Origin: Rothia kristinae NBRC 15354
Lineage (GTDB): Bacteria; Actinomycetota; Actinomycetes; Actinomycetales; Micrococcaceae
Length of the DNA stretch: 64,000 nt
Assembly (NCBI RefSeq): GCF_001570865.1
Contig: NZ_BCSM01000004.1
Location: forward strand, 62,001 to 126,000
Reading direction: 5' to 3'
The position numbers and the translations under genes are program-made. Positions 45,858 through 55,032 of the stretch are shown piece after piece (the stretch's first letter is position 1; each line of letters begins with the position of its first letter). The notes beneath the pieces were generated by a model. The model saw only the letters and a list, made by a program, of their open reading frames with translations. It searched no databases and was not told the origin of the DNA.

Positions 45858-46939
45858 CAGGCCTCCTGTCCCGCGTCGTCGGCGGCCTGGCCGGCATCCG
45901 CGAAGCCCTGGTCGGCGTCGCCTGAGCCCTGCTCGGCGTCGTCGAAGGCCGCACCCAGGCGGATCGCGCCCACGGGCTCACCGCCGCCGGTGATCGGATG
46001 CAGAATCTTCCCCAGCACGGCCTCCACCGCCGCCCCGGGCAGGTGCCCGGCACCGGCCAGCAGGGTCAGGGCCGTCAGGGTGGCCGGGCGGGAGGAGCCG
46101 TCCAGGACCTTCACGGCAGCCGCCGCCCCCTGCGGGGTGGCCACGCACAGCACCCCCTCGGCGCCGAGCTTCGCGATGACGTCCAGCCCCTCGATGACCA
46201 CCGTGTTGGGCTCCCCGTGGCCCTGGACCATCTCCGGGTAGTCCACCATCGCGGTGGCCAGGGTCGCGGTGCGGGCGTCCTCCCCGATGTTGCGGATCGC
46301 GGCACCCAGGCGGGCGTAGCCGCGGGCCAGCCCGGCCAGGGTGATCGCAGGCAGCGGCGCACCGCACCCGTCCACCCCCACCAGCGCCGGGGCGTCCCCG
46401 GTGAACTCCTGCACGGTCTCCAGGACCAGCCGCTGCAGCGGGTGGTCCTGGTCCAGGTAGGAGGCGGTGTCCCAGCCCTGCACCGCGCACGCCCACAGGA
46501 ACGCCGCGTGCTTGCCCGAGCAGTTCATCGCCAGGGCCTGCTTCCCCTCGCCCCGCTCGCGCAGCCGGTCCCGGGCGTCCTCGTCCTTCGGCCAGGCCGG
46601 CGGGCAGCGCAGATCCTCCGGGGACAGCCCGGCCGCGGCGAGCATCCCCGCCGCGGTGCGCATATGCTCCAGGGAGCCGGTGTGCGACCCCGCCGCGATC
46701 GCCACCTGCGCGCCGACCAGCGGCGCACCGGCCTTCATCGCCGCGATCGCCTGGAAGGGCTTGAGCGTGGAGCGGGGGAACAGCAGGGCGTCGGGATCGC
46801 CCAGGCGGCGCGAGACCGCGCCGTCGGGCTCCACCACCACGGCCGAGCCCACGTGCCGGGACTCCACGAAGCCGCTGCGGGTGACCACCGCCAGCTCGGC
46901 CGCCGCAGCGGGCTCGACGGTCTCCAGGGGCTGGCTCAT
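45857..46939 (-). CDS. asparaginase II family protein
   Basis: 360 residues, PF06089-type asparaginase. Signatures: RSGFVESRHVGSAVVV, FPRSTLKPFQAIAAM, AAGSHTGSLEHM, MNCSGKHAAFLWAC, and GVDGCGAPLPAITLAGLARG. Unlike the E. coli AnsA/B fold, it resembles the Rhizobium AspA group of serine beta-lactamase-like hydrolases (family knowledge). An Asp/Ala-rich C-terminal tail (~35 residues) is low-complexity. The ATG follows the purF stop by one base (TGAGATG), tying it to purine operon expression. Confidence 0.9.
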   Translation of the reverse strand: MSQPLETVEPAAAAELAVVTRSGFVESRHVGSAVVVEPDGAVSRRLGDPDALLFPRSTLKPFQAIAAMKAGAPLVGAQVAIAAGSHTGSLEHMRTAAGMLAAAGLSPEDLRCPPAWPKDEDARDRLRERGEGKQALAMNCSGKHAAFLWACAVQGWDTASYLDQDHPLQRLVLETVQEFTGDAPALVGVDGCGAPLPAITLAGLARGYARLGAAIRNIGEDARTATLATAMVDYPEMVQGHGEPNTVVIEGLDVIAKLGAEGVLCVATPQGAAAAVKVLDGSSRPATLTALTLLAGAGHLPGAAVEAVLGKILHPITGGGEPVGAIRLGAAFDDAEQGSGDADQGFADAGQAADDAGQEA

Positions 46940-46940
46940 C

Positions 46941-48455
46941 TCAGGACTCCTGTTCGGCGGCGACGTAGTCGAGGTACTCCGTGGTGATGTCCCCGGTGAT
47001 GTACTCCCCGGTGAAGCAGGACATCTCCAGGTCCGCGATGTCCGTGGACTCGGTGATCGCCGTGCGCATGTCCTCCACCCCCAGGTACACCAGGTGATCG
47101 CAGCCCAGGATCTGCCGGATCTGCTCGATCGAGCGGTCATGGGCCACCAGCTCGCCCGCGGTGGGCATGTTGATCCCGTACACGTGCGGGTAGCGCACCG
47201 GCGGGGCCGCGGAGGCGAAGGTGACCTTCTCCGCGCCCGCCGCGTACGCCATCTCCACGATCTCCTTGGACGTGGTCCCGCGCACGATCGAATCGTCCAC
47301 GATGAGGATCCGCTTGCCGGCGAACTCGCTGGGCAGGGCGTTGAGCTTCTGCCGCACGGACTTCCGGCGCACCTCCTGCCCGGGCATGATGAACGTCCGG
47401 CCCACGTACCGGTTCTTGTAGAAGCCCTCCCGGTACTCCTTACCCAGGGAGTGGGCCACCTCCAGGGCGGCCGGGCGCGCCGAATCCGGGATCGGCATCA
47501 CGACGTCGAAATCCTCGTCCGGGACCTGGCTGCGGATGGTCTGGGCGAGCTTCTCGCCCATGCGCAGCCGCGCCTCGTACACCGAGATCCCGTTCATCAC
47601 CGAATCCGGGCGGGCCAGGTAGACGTACTCGAAGGCGCACGGCACCAGGGTGGTCTCGCGGGCGCACTGGCGCGAGTGCAGCGTGCCGGACTCGTCGATG
47701 AACACCGCCTCGCCCGGTTCGATCTCCCGCACGATCTCGTACCCCCCGGCATCGAGCACCAGGGACTCCGAGGCCACGACCCACTCCTGCTCCGGCAGCC
47801 GCTGATCCATCCCGTAGGTCTCGCGGTAGGTGCGCGCGGCCTGCGCCGTCTGCTCCGTGACCGGCCGGCGGCCCAGCACCAGCGGGCGGATGCCGTGCGG
47901 GTCCCGGAAGGCCAGCAGCCCGTGACCGGCGATCAGGGCGATCACCACGTAGGCCCCGCGGATCCGGGCGTGGGTCTTCATCACGGCGTCGAAGATCCCG
48001 GAGGCGTCCAGGTGGCGCCGGCCCACGTTCTCCTGCAGGGAGGCCGCCAGCACGTTGAGCAGCAGCTCCGTGTCCGAAGAGGAGTTCAGGTGCCGGAAGT
48101 CCCGGCGCTTCATCTCATCGGTCAGCTCCCGGGTGTTGGTCAGGTTCCCGTTGTGCACCAGCACGATGCCGTACGGGGCGTTGACGTAGAACGGCTGCGC
48201 CTCATCCAGGTTCACCGCGCTGCCCTTGGTCGCGTACCGGACGTGGCCCAGGCCGATGTTGCCCACCAGCTCCCGCATGTCCCGGGTGCGGTAGGCCTCC
48301 CGGACCTGGCCCACCTTCTTCTGCAGGTGCAGGGTGCGGTCCTCCGCGGTGGCGATGCCGGTGGAGTCCTGCCCGCGGTGCTGCAGCAGCAGCAGCGAGT
48401 CGTAGACCTGCTGGTTGACGGGACCGGCCGAGAAATGGCCGACGATTCCACACAC
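46941..48455 (-). CDS. purF: amidophosphoribosyltransferase
   Basis: 504 residues, first committed step of purine synthesis (PRPP + Gln to phosphoribosylamine). The product begins MCGIVGHFS: after removal of the first residue, Cys is the N-terminal glutaminase nucleophile, with no propeptide. HRGQDSTGIA, HNGNLTNTREL and SSSDTELLL complete the glutaminase half. The PRPP loop ILIVDDSIVRGTTSKEIVEMA lies in the C-terminal half, and cysteines near CDHLVYLGVEDM and MSCFTGEY could bind a [4Fe-4S] cluster. The start is GTG 48455. Divergent from purD. Confidence 0.97.
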   Translation of the reverse strand: MCGIVGHFSAGPVNQQVYDSLLLLQHRGQDSTGIATAEDRTLHLQKKVGQVREAYRTRDMRELVGNIGLGHVRYATKGSAVNLDEAQPFYVNAPYGIVLVHNGNLTNTRELTDEMKRRDFRHLNSSSDTELLLNVLAASLQENVGRRHLDASGIFDAVMKTHARIRGAYVVIALIAGHGLLAFRDPHGIRPLVLGRRPVTEQTAQAARTYRETYGMDQRLPEQEWVVASESLVLDAGGYEIVREIEPGEAVFIDESGTLHSRQCARETTLVPCAFEYVYLARPDSVMNGISVYEARLRMGEKLAQTIRSQVPDEDFDVVMPIPDSARPAALEVAHSLGKEYREGFYKNRYVGRTFIMPGQEVRRKSVRQKLNALPSEFAGKRILIVDDSIVRGTTSKEIVEMAYAAGAEKVTFASAAPPVRYPHVYGINMPTAGELVAHDRSIEQIRQILGCDHLVYLGVEDMRTAITESTDIADLEMSCFTGEYITGDITTEYLDYVAAEQES

Positions 48456-48530
48456 GGGCGCTTCGCTCCTGGGGTTCGCGGTGAGGGGGTGCGGCGTCCC
48501 GGCCGGGGTGTGATCCGTGACGCCGCAACG

Positions 48531-48536
48531 AGTATC
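48531..48536 (-). promoter_or_regulatory. candidate -10 box of purF
   Basis: Minus-strand GATACT gives a leader of about 70 bases to GTG 48455. No clear -35 box or PurR-type operator is visible. Confidence 0.35.
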
Positions 48537-48638
48537 CCACCTGCGCGGGGCGGATGCGATTCGCGTCGCGCGGTGGTCGTTCCGTGGTCGAGGCGCGGCC
48601 GTGGGCGGCGGGCGTCCTGCGCACCGTTATCGATTCGT

Positions 48639-48644
48639 TACCAT
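48639..48644 (+). promoter_or_regulatory. -10 box of leaderless purD
   Basis: TACCAT ends 6 bases before the ATG at 48651. Confidence 0.6.
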
Positions 48645-48650
48645 TGGGCC

Positions 48651-49943
48651 ATGAAGGTTCTGGTCCTCGGCGCCGGCGGGCGCGAACACGCGATCATCAC
48701 CGCGCTGCTGCGCGATCCTGCCGTCACCGAGGTGCACGCCGCCCCCGGCAACGCCGGGATCGCCCGCGTCGTGCCCGTGCACCGCATCGACCCGTCCTCC
48801 CCCGAGCAGGCCACCGGACTGGCCGAGGACCTCGACGCGGACCTCGTCGTCATCGGCCCCGAGGCCCCGCTGGTCGCCGGGGCGGCCGACGCCCTGCGCG
48901 AGGCCGGGATCCCCGTGTTCGGTCCCGACGCCGCCGCGGCCCGGCTGGAATCCTCCAAGGCCTTCGCCAAGGAGGTCATGGTCGAGGCCGGGGTGCCCAC
49001 CGCCGAGGCTGCCGTCGCCCGCGACCTCGAGGAGACCCGCGCGGCCATGGACCGCTTCGGCGCCCCCTACGTCATCAAGGACGACGGGCTGGCCGGCGGC
49101 AAGGGCGTGGTGGTCACGGAGGACCCCGCCGCGGCCGAGGCCCACGCCGCCGCCTGCTTCGAGGCCGGCTCCGCCGTGGTCATCGAGGAGTACCTGGACG
49201 GCCCGGAGGTCTCCCTGTTCGTCCTGTGCGACGGCGTCCACACCGTTCCGCTGAGCCCCGCCCAGGACTTCAAGCGCATCGGAGACGACGACGCCGGACC
49301 CAACACCGGCGGCATGGGCGCCTACACCCCGCTGCCCTGGCTGCCGGAGGGCTTCACCGACGAGGTCGTGGCCGCGGTGGCCCAGCCCGTCGTGGACGCG
49401 ATGGCCCGGCGGGCCACCCCCTTCGTCGGCGTCCTGTACTGCGGGCTGGCCGTCACCGCCCGCGGCGTGCGGGTCATCGAGTTCAACGCCCGCTTCGGGG
49501 ACCCCGAGACCCAGGCTGTCCTGGCCCGGCTGCGCACCCCGCTGGGGCAGCTGCTGCTCAGCGCCGCCGAGGGGGAACTGGACCCGGACCAGAAGCTGCG
49601 CTGGGACCTGCGCCCGGCCGTCGACGTCGTGATGGCCGCCGAGAACTACCCCGGAACCCCCCGCACCGGGGATGAGATCACCGGGCTGGCTGACGCCGAG
49701 CAGCTGCCCGACGTCACCGTCCTGCACGCCGGAACCGCCGAGCAGCCCGACGGCGTCGGGAACACCCGCGTCGTGACCGCCGGTGGGCGGGTGCTGGCCG
49801 TCGTCGCCCTCGGGGAGGACCTGGCCGACGCCCGCGCCCGCGCCTACGCCGGGGTGGAGGCGATCTCCTGGCCCGGCGAGCAGCACCGCACCGACATCGC
49901 CCGCCGCGCCGCCGAGGGACGGATCACCATCCCCGCACCCTGA
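48651..49943 (+). CDS. purD: phosphoribosylamine-glycine ligase
   Basis: 430 residues, ATP-grasp enzyme, second step of purine synthesis. N-terminal [15 protein letters not shown], glycine-rich ATP loop [38 protein letters not shown], and metal ligands in [23 protein letters not shown] lies 6 bases upstream (leaderless). The next gene, purC, follows after a hairpin. Confidence 0.97.
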   Translation: MKVLVLGAGGREHAIITALLRDPAVTEVHAAPGNAGIARVVPVHRIDPSSPEQATGLAEDLDADLVVIGPEAPLVAGAADALREAGIPVFGPDAAAARLESSKAFAKEVMVEAGVPTAEAAVARDLEETRAAMDRFGAPYVIKDDGLAGGKGVVVTEDPAAAEAHAAACFEAGSAVVIEEYLDGPEVSLFVLCDGVHTVPLSPAQDFKRIGDDDAGPNTGGMGAYTPLPWLPEGFTDEVVAAVAQPVVDAMARRATPFVGVLYCGLAVTARGVRVIEFNARFGDPETQAVLARLRTPLGQLLLSAAEGELDPDQKLRWDLRPAVDVVMAAENYPGTPRTGDEITGLADAEQLPDVTVLHAGTAEQPDGVGNTRVVTAGGRVLAVVALGEDLADARARAYAGVEAISWPGEQHRTDIARRAAEGRITIPAP

Positions 49944-49952
49944 CCCGAACCG

Positions 49953-49981
49953 CCGCCCCGCTCGATCCCCGAGCGGGGCGG
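49953..49981 (+). terminator. hairpin between purD and purC
   Basis: A perfect 12-bp stem CCGCCCCGCTCG/CGAGCGGGGCGG with a 5-base loop, 10 bases after the purD stop, followed by TCTCC. It may attenuate or separate purC expression; no strong promoter for purC is seen in the 50 bases after it. Confidence 0.65.
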
Positions 49982-50033
49982 TCTCCGCATCCGCACCCCG
50001 CATCCCACGCCCCCACGCACAGGAGTCCACCGC

Positions 50034-50957
50034 ATGACCGCTGAGTCCATCGCCGTCCCCGGCTGGCGACACATCTACTCCGGCAAGGTCCGGGACCTCT
50101 ACGTCCCCGAAGACGGCGCCGACCTGTCCGGCTCCTCCTTCTCCGACACCGCCGAGATCCGCGCCGGGGCGGTGATGGTCGTGGCCTCGGACCGCATCAG
50201 CGCCTTCGACCACGTGCTGCCCACCCTCATCCCGGACAAGGGCAAGATCCTCACTCAGATGTCCGCCTGGTGGTTCGAGCAGCTCGCGGACATCCCCAAC
50301 CACGTGCTGACCCTGGACGTTCCGGAGCAGGTGGCCGGGCGAGCCATGATCTGCAAGTCCCTGTCCATGTTCCCGGTGGAGTGCATCGCCCGCGGCTACC
50401 TCACCGGCTCCGGGCTCAAGGAGTACCAGGCCCATGGGGCCCTGTGGGGCCGGCCCCTCCCCGAGGGTCTGGCCGACGGCTCGCGCCTGGAGACCCCGGT
50501 GTTCACCCCCACCGGCAAGGCGGAGGTCGGCGAGCACGACGAGCCGATCAGCATCGAGCAGGTCAACGAGGCCGTGGGGCAGGCCATGGGGGACCGGCTG
50601 CACGAGCTGACCCTGCAGATCTACACCACGGCCGAGCGGATCGCCCGGGAGCAGGGGATCATCCTCGCGGACACCAAGGTGGAGTTCGGCCTGGATTCCT
50701 ACCGGGGGGAGGTGACCCTCGGCGACGAGGTGCTCACCCCCGATTCCTCCCGCTTCTGGGACGGGGCCCAGTGGGAGCCGGGCCGCCCGCAGGCCAGCTT
50801 CGATAAGCAGTTCGTCCGGGACTGGCTGACCTCCCCGGAGTCCGGCTGGGATCGGCAGGGTCCGCCGCCGGAGCTGCCGGGCGACGTCGTGGAGATGACC
50901 CGCGGCCGCTACGTCGAGGCCTTCGAGCGCCTGACCGGCACCGAGTTCACCCCGTAG
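50034..50957 (+). CDS. purC: phosphoribosylaminoimidazole-succinocarboxamide synthase
   Basis: 307 residues. Joins CAIR and aspartate to SAICAR. Signatures: IYSGKVRDLYVP, VVASDRISAFDHVLPTLIPDKGKILTQMS, MFPVECIARGYLTGSGLKEY, and the ATP/metal segment LADTKVEFGLD with DEVLTPDSSRFW. This is the longer (~300-residue) form. AGGAG lies 9 bases before the ATG. Confidence 0.97.
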   Translation: MTAESIAVPGWRHIYSGKVRDLYVPEDGADLSGSSFSDTAEIRAGAVMVVASDRISAFDHVLPTLIPDKGKILTQMSAWWFEQLADIPNHVLTLDVPEQVAGRAMICKSLSMFPVECIARGYLTGSGLKEYQAHGALWGRPLPEGLADGSRLETPVFTPTGKAEVGEHDEPISIEQVNEAVGQAMGDRLHELTLQIYTTAERIAREQGIILADTKVEFGLDSYRGEVTLGDEVLTPDSSRFWDGAQWEPGRPQASFDKQFVRDWLTSPESGWDRQGPPPELPGDVVEMTRGRYVEAFERLTGTEFTP

Positions 50958-50996
50958 GGGAGGCGGGGCGCCCGTCCTGCGCTCCGCCGCGCTCTG

Positions 50997-51034
50997 CCCC
51001 TCCCCGCGCCCCCTTCCGGCGCGTTGGGGAGGGG
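50997..51034 (+). terminator. terminator after purC
   Basis: CCCCTCCCC (50997-51005) pairs with GGGGAGGGG (51026-51034), with a nested GCGCC/GGCGC stem and a TTT after it. It is 40 bases after the purC stop. Confidence 0.7.
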
Positions 51035-51044
51035 TTTCGGTGTG

Positions 51045-51086
51045 TGGGAGCGTTCTCGTGGCTCCCAGACGTCGGAAACGCTCCCA
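51045..51086. repeat. palindromic repeat element, 19-nt period
   Basis: A forward TGGGAGCGTT (51045-51054) pairs with AACGCTCCCA (51077-51086). The inverted word GCTCCC occurs twice at an exact 19-nt period (units 51060 and 51079). The order and the GGAA spacer resemble the element at 14860-14920. It lies between the convergent purC and lldR genes. Confidence 0.75.
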
Positions 51087-51116
51087 AACCCGGGGGAGAG
51101 GGCGGCGGGGCTTGTG

Positions 51117-51893
51117 TCAGGCGGGGGTCGGCCAGGCGGTGGCGTGGAACCAGGAGATGTGCTCGGCGACGGCGGCCGCGGCCTCCTCCGGGCGGGCCCG
51201 CTCCACCGCGGCCAGGATCCGGCGGTGCTGTACCTGCAGCCGACGCCGCACCCCCGGCCAGTCGTCCAGGCGCAGCACCCCCTCCTGCACGTAGCCGACG
51301 GTGGCCTGGCGCAGGGAATCCAGGATCGTGGTGACCACGATGTTCCCGCCCAGCGAGCTGATCAGCAGGTGGAAGGCGGCGTCCTGCGCGTGGAAGCGCT
51401 CATCCGGAAGTCCAGGATCGTCCAGCTCCGCCAGCAGGTCCGATGCCTCCGCCAGCAGGGCCGTGGTCCGGGCGAGCCGCTCCTGGTCGGCGGCCCCGTC
51501 CTCGACGGCGTCGGTGGCCTCACCATCGCGGGCGACACCGACGGTGCGGGCGGCGTCGGCGGCCGCGCGGGATTCCAGGGTGATGCGGGTGGCCACCACG
51601 TCCGGCACGGGCAGGGATCGGGAGGCCAGGTGCATCCGCAGCCCCCACCCCAGCGCGGCCGAAGGCTCGGAGATCACCACGGCCCCCGCGTTCGGACCGG
51701 AGCCCACCCCGGAGCGCACCAGACCCATCGCGTCCAGCACCCGGATGGCCTCGCGCACCGAGCCGCGGGAGATGCCGAAGCGCTCGGCCAGGCTGCGCTC
51801 GGAGGGCAGCCGCTGCCCCACCCGCAGCTGCCCGGTGCGCAGCCCGGTCTCGAGCCAGGTCAGCACGACGTCGTAGGTGCGGCTGGCGGGCAT
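51117..51893 (-). CDS. lldR: GntR/FadR-subfamily regulator, probable lactate regulator
   Basis: 258 residues. N-terminal winged helix (RVGQRLPSERSLAERFGISRGSVREAIRVLDAMGLV, about 23-60) and an all-helical FCD effector domain (with FHAQDAAFHLLISSLGGN and QHRRILAAVERARPEEA carrying the metal-binding His/Asp pattern). Its place behind lldP and opposite lutABC points to a lactate-responsive repressor. GGAGG lies just before the ATG. A dyad fitting FadR-type sites occurs in the lldP/lutA gap. Confidence 0.85.
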   Translation of the reverse strand: MPASRTYDVVLTWLETGLRTGQLRVGQRLPSERSLAERFGISRGSVREAIRVLDAMGLVRSGVGSGPNAGAVVISEPSAALGWGLRMHLASRSLPVPDVVATRITLESRAAADAARTVGVARDGEATDAVEDGAADQERLARTTALLAEASDLLAELDDPGLPDERFHAQDAAFHLLISSLGGNIVVTTILDSLRQATVGYVQEGVLRLDDWPGVRRRLQVQHRRILAAVERARPEEAAAAVAEHISWFHATAWPTPA

Positions 51894-52148
51894 CTGCCGC
51901 CTCCTCTCCGGATCGGTTGGTCGATGGGATCAGTGGGACCGGCTGGTCGGCGGGGCCGGCCACGGCGGCCGACCGGCTGGATCGGAGGCACCGGCAGCTC
52001 CGCCGGACCGGCGAGCCCGCCCGGACCAGCGAAGCCCGGCTGGGACGCGGGCGCCCCGCCCGACCCACCACCCCGGCCGAAGCCGGAGGGTCGGGGCCGG
52101 TGCGGGGCGCTGGCAACGGGGCGCGCGCGGCGGGGGCCCGGCGTCGGC

Positions 52149-53813
52149 TTACGGGATCATCCAGGCCAGGGCGTGGGACTGCAGGAACACCAGGACGCAG
52201 ATGATCAGCAGCAGGCCCACGGACCACGGGAACACGGCCTTGAAGATCTCCGACTCCTTGCCCTCCATCTTCACGGAGGTGGCCGCGATCGCCAGGGACT
52301 GCGGGGAGATCATCTTGCCGACCACACCGCCGGTGGTGTTGGCCGCGACCAGCAGGTTCGGGTCGATCCCGGCGTTGGTGGCCGCCGTGTGCTGCAGGTT
52401 GGCGAACAGCGCATTGGCGGAGGTGTCCGAGCCGGTCACGGCGGTGCCCAGCCACCCGAGGATCGGGGACAGGAAGGCGAAGGCCCCGCCGAGGGAGGCC
52501 AGGTACACGCCCACGGAGACGGTCTGCCCGGAGAAGTTCATGACGTAGGCCAGGGCCAGCACCGCGATGATGGTCAGCGCGGACCAGCGCATCCGGTGGA
52601 AGCACACCCCGATCTGGGCGAGGGCCGGGCCCATCCCGAGGCGGTAGCGGCCGTTCTCGGTCCAGATCGTGTAGATGATCGCCACGAGGATCCCGGAGAT
52701 CAGCAGCATGGTGCCGGGGCTGGAGAGCCAGCTGAAGGTGTAGGTGGTCCCGGAGATCGGCTCCCCGGCGGAGGTGAGGATGCGCTCGTGGATCACGGGC
52801 CAGTGGATCTTCAGGTCCGTGGCCGTCAGGGCCGCGGGCACGTCCACCCCGAGCTTCCACATCTTGCCGATCGCGAAGACGACGACGACCAGCAGGTACG
52901 GCAGCAGCGCCATCCACACGCGCACCGGGCGCAGGGTGGTGTCCTGCGCGGCCGGGCCCACGCCCAGGCGCTCGCGGAAGGCCTCCGCGCCGCGGGGCTT
53001 CCAGATCTTGAGGAACAGCACGGCCACGCCGAGGGAGACGAGGCAGGCGACGATGTCGGTCAGCTCGTAGGAGAAGTGGGTCGCGGACCACCACTGGGCC
53101 ACGGAGAAGGACAGCCCGATGACGACGGCGGCCGGCCAGCCGTCCTTCACGCCCTTGAACCCGTCCAGCAGCAGCAGGAGGATCAGCGGCACGAAGAACG
53201 CGACGAAGGGGGCCTGGTGTCCGACGATCGCGCCGATCACGGCCGGGTCCTCGTTGGTGAGGGTCCCCGCGGTGGTGATGGGGATGGCCAGGGCGCCGAA
53301 GGCGACGGGGGCGGTGTTGGCCAGCAGCACGACGACGGCGGCCTTCAGGGGCTTGACCCCCAGCGCCATGATCATGGTCGCGGTGATGGCCACGGGTGCG
53401 CCGAAGCCGGCCAGGGCCTCCAGCAGGCCGCCGAAGCAGAAGGCGATGAGGATGGCCTGGATGCGCAGGTCCCCGCCGCCGATGCGGTCGAAGGTCAGGC
53501 GCAGGTCCTCGAAGCGCCCGGACTTCACCGTGAGCTCGTAGAACCACAGGGCCATGACGATGATCCACACGATGGGGAACGCGCCGAAGGCTCCGCCCTG
53601 GGTCGCGGTGATCAGGGCCAGGTCCAGGGGCATGCCGAAGCCGAGCCAGGCGACCAGCAGGGCCGCCAGCAGCGCGGTGAGCGCGGAGGTGTGGGCCCGG
53701 GCCTTCACGCCCAGCAGCATGATGAAGAAGGTCAGCAGCGGGATCAGCGCCACGAGGGCGGACAGCCCGGGGGAGCCGCCGACGGCGTCGGTGGCGGCGG
53801 TGAAGGTGTTCAC
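52149..53813 (-). CDS. lldP: L-lactate permease
   Basis: 554 residues, about 14 helices, LctP family. Visible family blocks: VALIPLLTFFIMLLGVKARAHTSAL, FCFGGLLEALAGFGAPVAITATMI, and LGWLGTAVTGSDTSANALFANLQHTAATNAGI near the C terminus. Imports lactate with protons across the cytoplasmic membrane. GTG 53813 is chosen with AAGGAG 6 bases upstream. lldR follows 255 bases downstream on the same strand; that gap holds GC-rich dyads (GGTCGGC/GCCGACC near 51940-51975) but no gene. Confidence 0.95.
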   Translation of the reverse strand: MNTFTAATDAVGGSPGLSALVALIPLLTFFIMLLGVKARAHTSALTALLAALLVAWLGFGMPLDLALITATQGGAFGAFPIVWIIVMALWFYELTVKSGRFEDLRLTFDRIGGGDLRIQAILIAFCFGGLLEALAGFGAPVAITATMIMALGVKPLKAAVVVLLANTAPVAFGALAIPITTAGTLTNEDPAVIGAIVGHQAPFVAFFVPLILLLLLDGFKGVKDGWPAAVVIGLSFSVAQWWSATHFSYELTDIVACLVSLGVAVLFLKIWKPRGAEAFRERLGVGPAAQDTTLRPVRVWMALLPYLLVVVVFAIGKMWKLGVDVPAALTATDLKIHWPVIHERILTSAGEPISGTTYTFSWLSSPGTMLLISGILVAIIYTIWTENGRYRLGMGPALAQIGVCFHRMRWSALTIIAVLALAYVMNFSGQTVSVGVYLASLGGAFAFLSPILGWLGTAVTGSDTSANALFANLQHTAATNAGIDPNLLVAANTTGGVVGKMISPQSLAIAATSVKMEGKESEIFKAVFPWSVGLLLIICVLVFLQSHALAWMIP

Positions 53814-54224
53814 GCGGACTCCTTGGGTCTGGATCGGAGGTCGCGAGCGCACCGGGACGGGCGGCGTGGCCGCAGCGTCGCTGGTGCGGTCGGTGGACTG
53901 GAAGGGCCGTCACGGTGGATTGTGTCTCACCTAACAGCCAGTGGTCGGACCACAGCTTACTCGATCACGCCGCCCGGGCCAACTCCGGTGCGCGCGGATG
54001 ACCTCGGGCCCGCTCCGACCGCACGGGAGACGCGCATCCCGGAATTAGGCAAAGAAAAGCTGATCTAATGTCGCCGGTGAATTTCCCGAGAAATCGCACA
54101 CAGAGTTTCCGACGGCGACACACCGTCACTATCGTGTTAAGGGACAAGCCCCATCCCGCCGCCTGCCGCGCGCCGCCGTCGACGCCCCGCCGGCCCCGGG
54201 AGATCCACCGGAAACGGAGAGACC
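53814..54224. promoter_or_regulatory. divergent lldP / lutABC regulatory region
   Basis: 411 bases without a gene. It contains the 53941-53953 operator, an AT-richer tract (54045-54110) with the dyad ATTTC-CCGA-GAAAT, a long-range CGCCG/CGGCG pair, and a candidate lutA promoter (TTTCCG at 54106, 18-base spacer, TATCGT at 54130-54135). A minus-strand CACAAT (53919-53924) could be the lldP -10. Confidence 0.6.
53941..53953. promoter_or_regulatory. candidate LldR operator
   Basis: A perfect dyad GTGGT-CGG-ACCAC. Its core TGGTCGGACCA fits the FadR-subfamily consensus TNGTNNNACNA. It lies 128 bases before the lldP start and 272 bases before lutA. Confidence 0.65.
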
Positions 54225-55025
54225 ATGCGGATCGCCCTCTTCTCCACGTGCATCGTCGACGCGATGTATCCCCGCGTCGCCCGCGCCACCGTGGACATCC
54301 TCGAACGCCTCGGCCACGAGGTCGTCTTCCCCCCGGGGCAGACCTGCTGCTCCCAGATGCACGTCAACAGCGGCTACTTCGATGACGCCTACCCCGTGGT
54401 GAAGAACCACGTGAAGGCCTTCTCCGCCGCGGACTACGACGTCGCCGTCGCCCCCTCGGCCTCCTGCGTGGTCTCCCTGAACCACCAGCAGGGCATGGTC
54501 GCCCGCCACGCCGGGGACGAGGAGACCGCGCAGCGGGCGGAGGAGATCGCCGGACGCACCTTCGAGCTGTCCAAGCTGCTCATCGACGTCCTGGGCATCA
54601 CCGACGCCGCCGAGCAGCTGGGTTCGTACTTCCCGCACGAGGTCACCTTCCACTCCTCCTGCCACGGGATGCGGCTGATGAAGCTCGGCTCCCGGCAGTC
54701 GGACCTGATCAAGACCGTGGAGGGGGTGCAGTTCAAGGAGCTGCCCAACCTGGAGGAGTGCTGCGGCTTCGGCGGGACCTTCTCCTTCAAGAACGCGGAC
54801 ACCTCCGGGGCCATGGCCGCGGACAAGCTCAAGAACATCGAGAAGACCGGCGCCTCGATCTGCGCCGGCGGGGACGTGTCCTGCCTGATGAACATCGGCG
54901 GGGCGGCCCTGAAGGAGAACAAAGACATCACCACCGTGCACTTCGCGGAGATCCTGGCCAGCACCCGGGAGCACCCGCTGGAGGTCACCGGACGCGTCGC
55001 GATGCAGGGCGCAGGGAGGAACTGA
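54225..55025 (+). CDS. lutA: lactate utilisation protein A (LutA/LldE)
   Basis: 266 residues, Cys-rich domain protein of the LutABC L-lactate oxidation complex. Two CCG-type clusters: PPGQTCCSQMHVNSGY with HSSCHGMR, and EECCGFGGTFS with CAGGDVSCLMNIGG, which in the family bind Fe-S. TTCIVD at the start is replaced by STCIVDAMYP. First gene of lutABC, downstream of the lactate regulatory region. The B gene follows after 7 bases. Confidence 0.95.
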   Translation: MRIALFSTCIVDAMYPRVARATVDILERLGHEVVFPPGQTCCSQMHVNSGYFDDAYPVVKNHVKAFSAADYDVAVAPSASCVVSLNHQQGMVARHAGDEETAQRAEEIAGRTFELSKLLIDVLGITDAAEQLGSYFPHEVTFHSSCHGMRLMKLGSRQSDLIKTVEGVQFKELPNLEECCGFGGTFSFKNADTSGAMAADKLKNIEKTGASICAGGDVSCLMNIGGAALKENKDITTVHFAEILASTREHPLEVTGRVAMQGAGRN

Positions 55026-55032
55026 AAACACC

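Noticed and set aside
49953-49981. Definite terminator splitting purD and purC into separate transcripts
   Set aside because: The stem is perfect but lacks a T-run, and no convincing purC promoter is visible in the 50 bases after it, so partial read-through is equally likely. Kept as a hairpin only.
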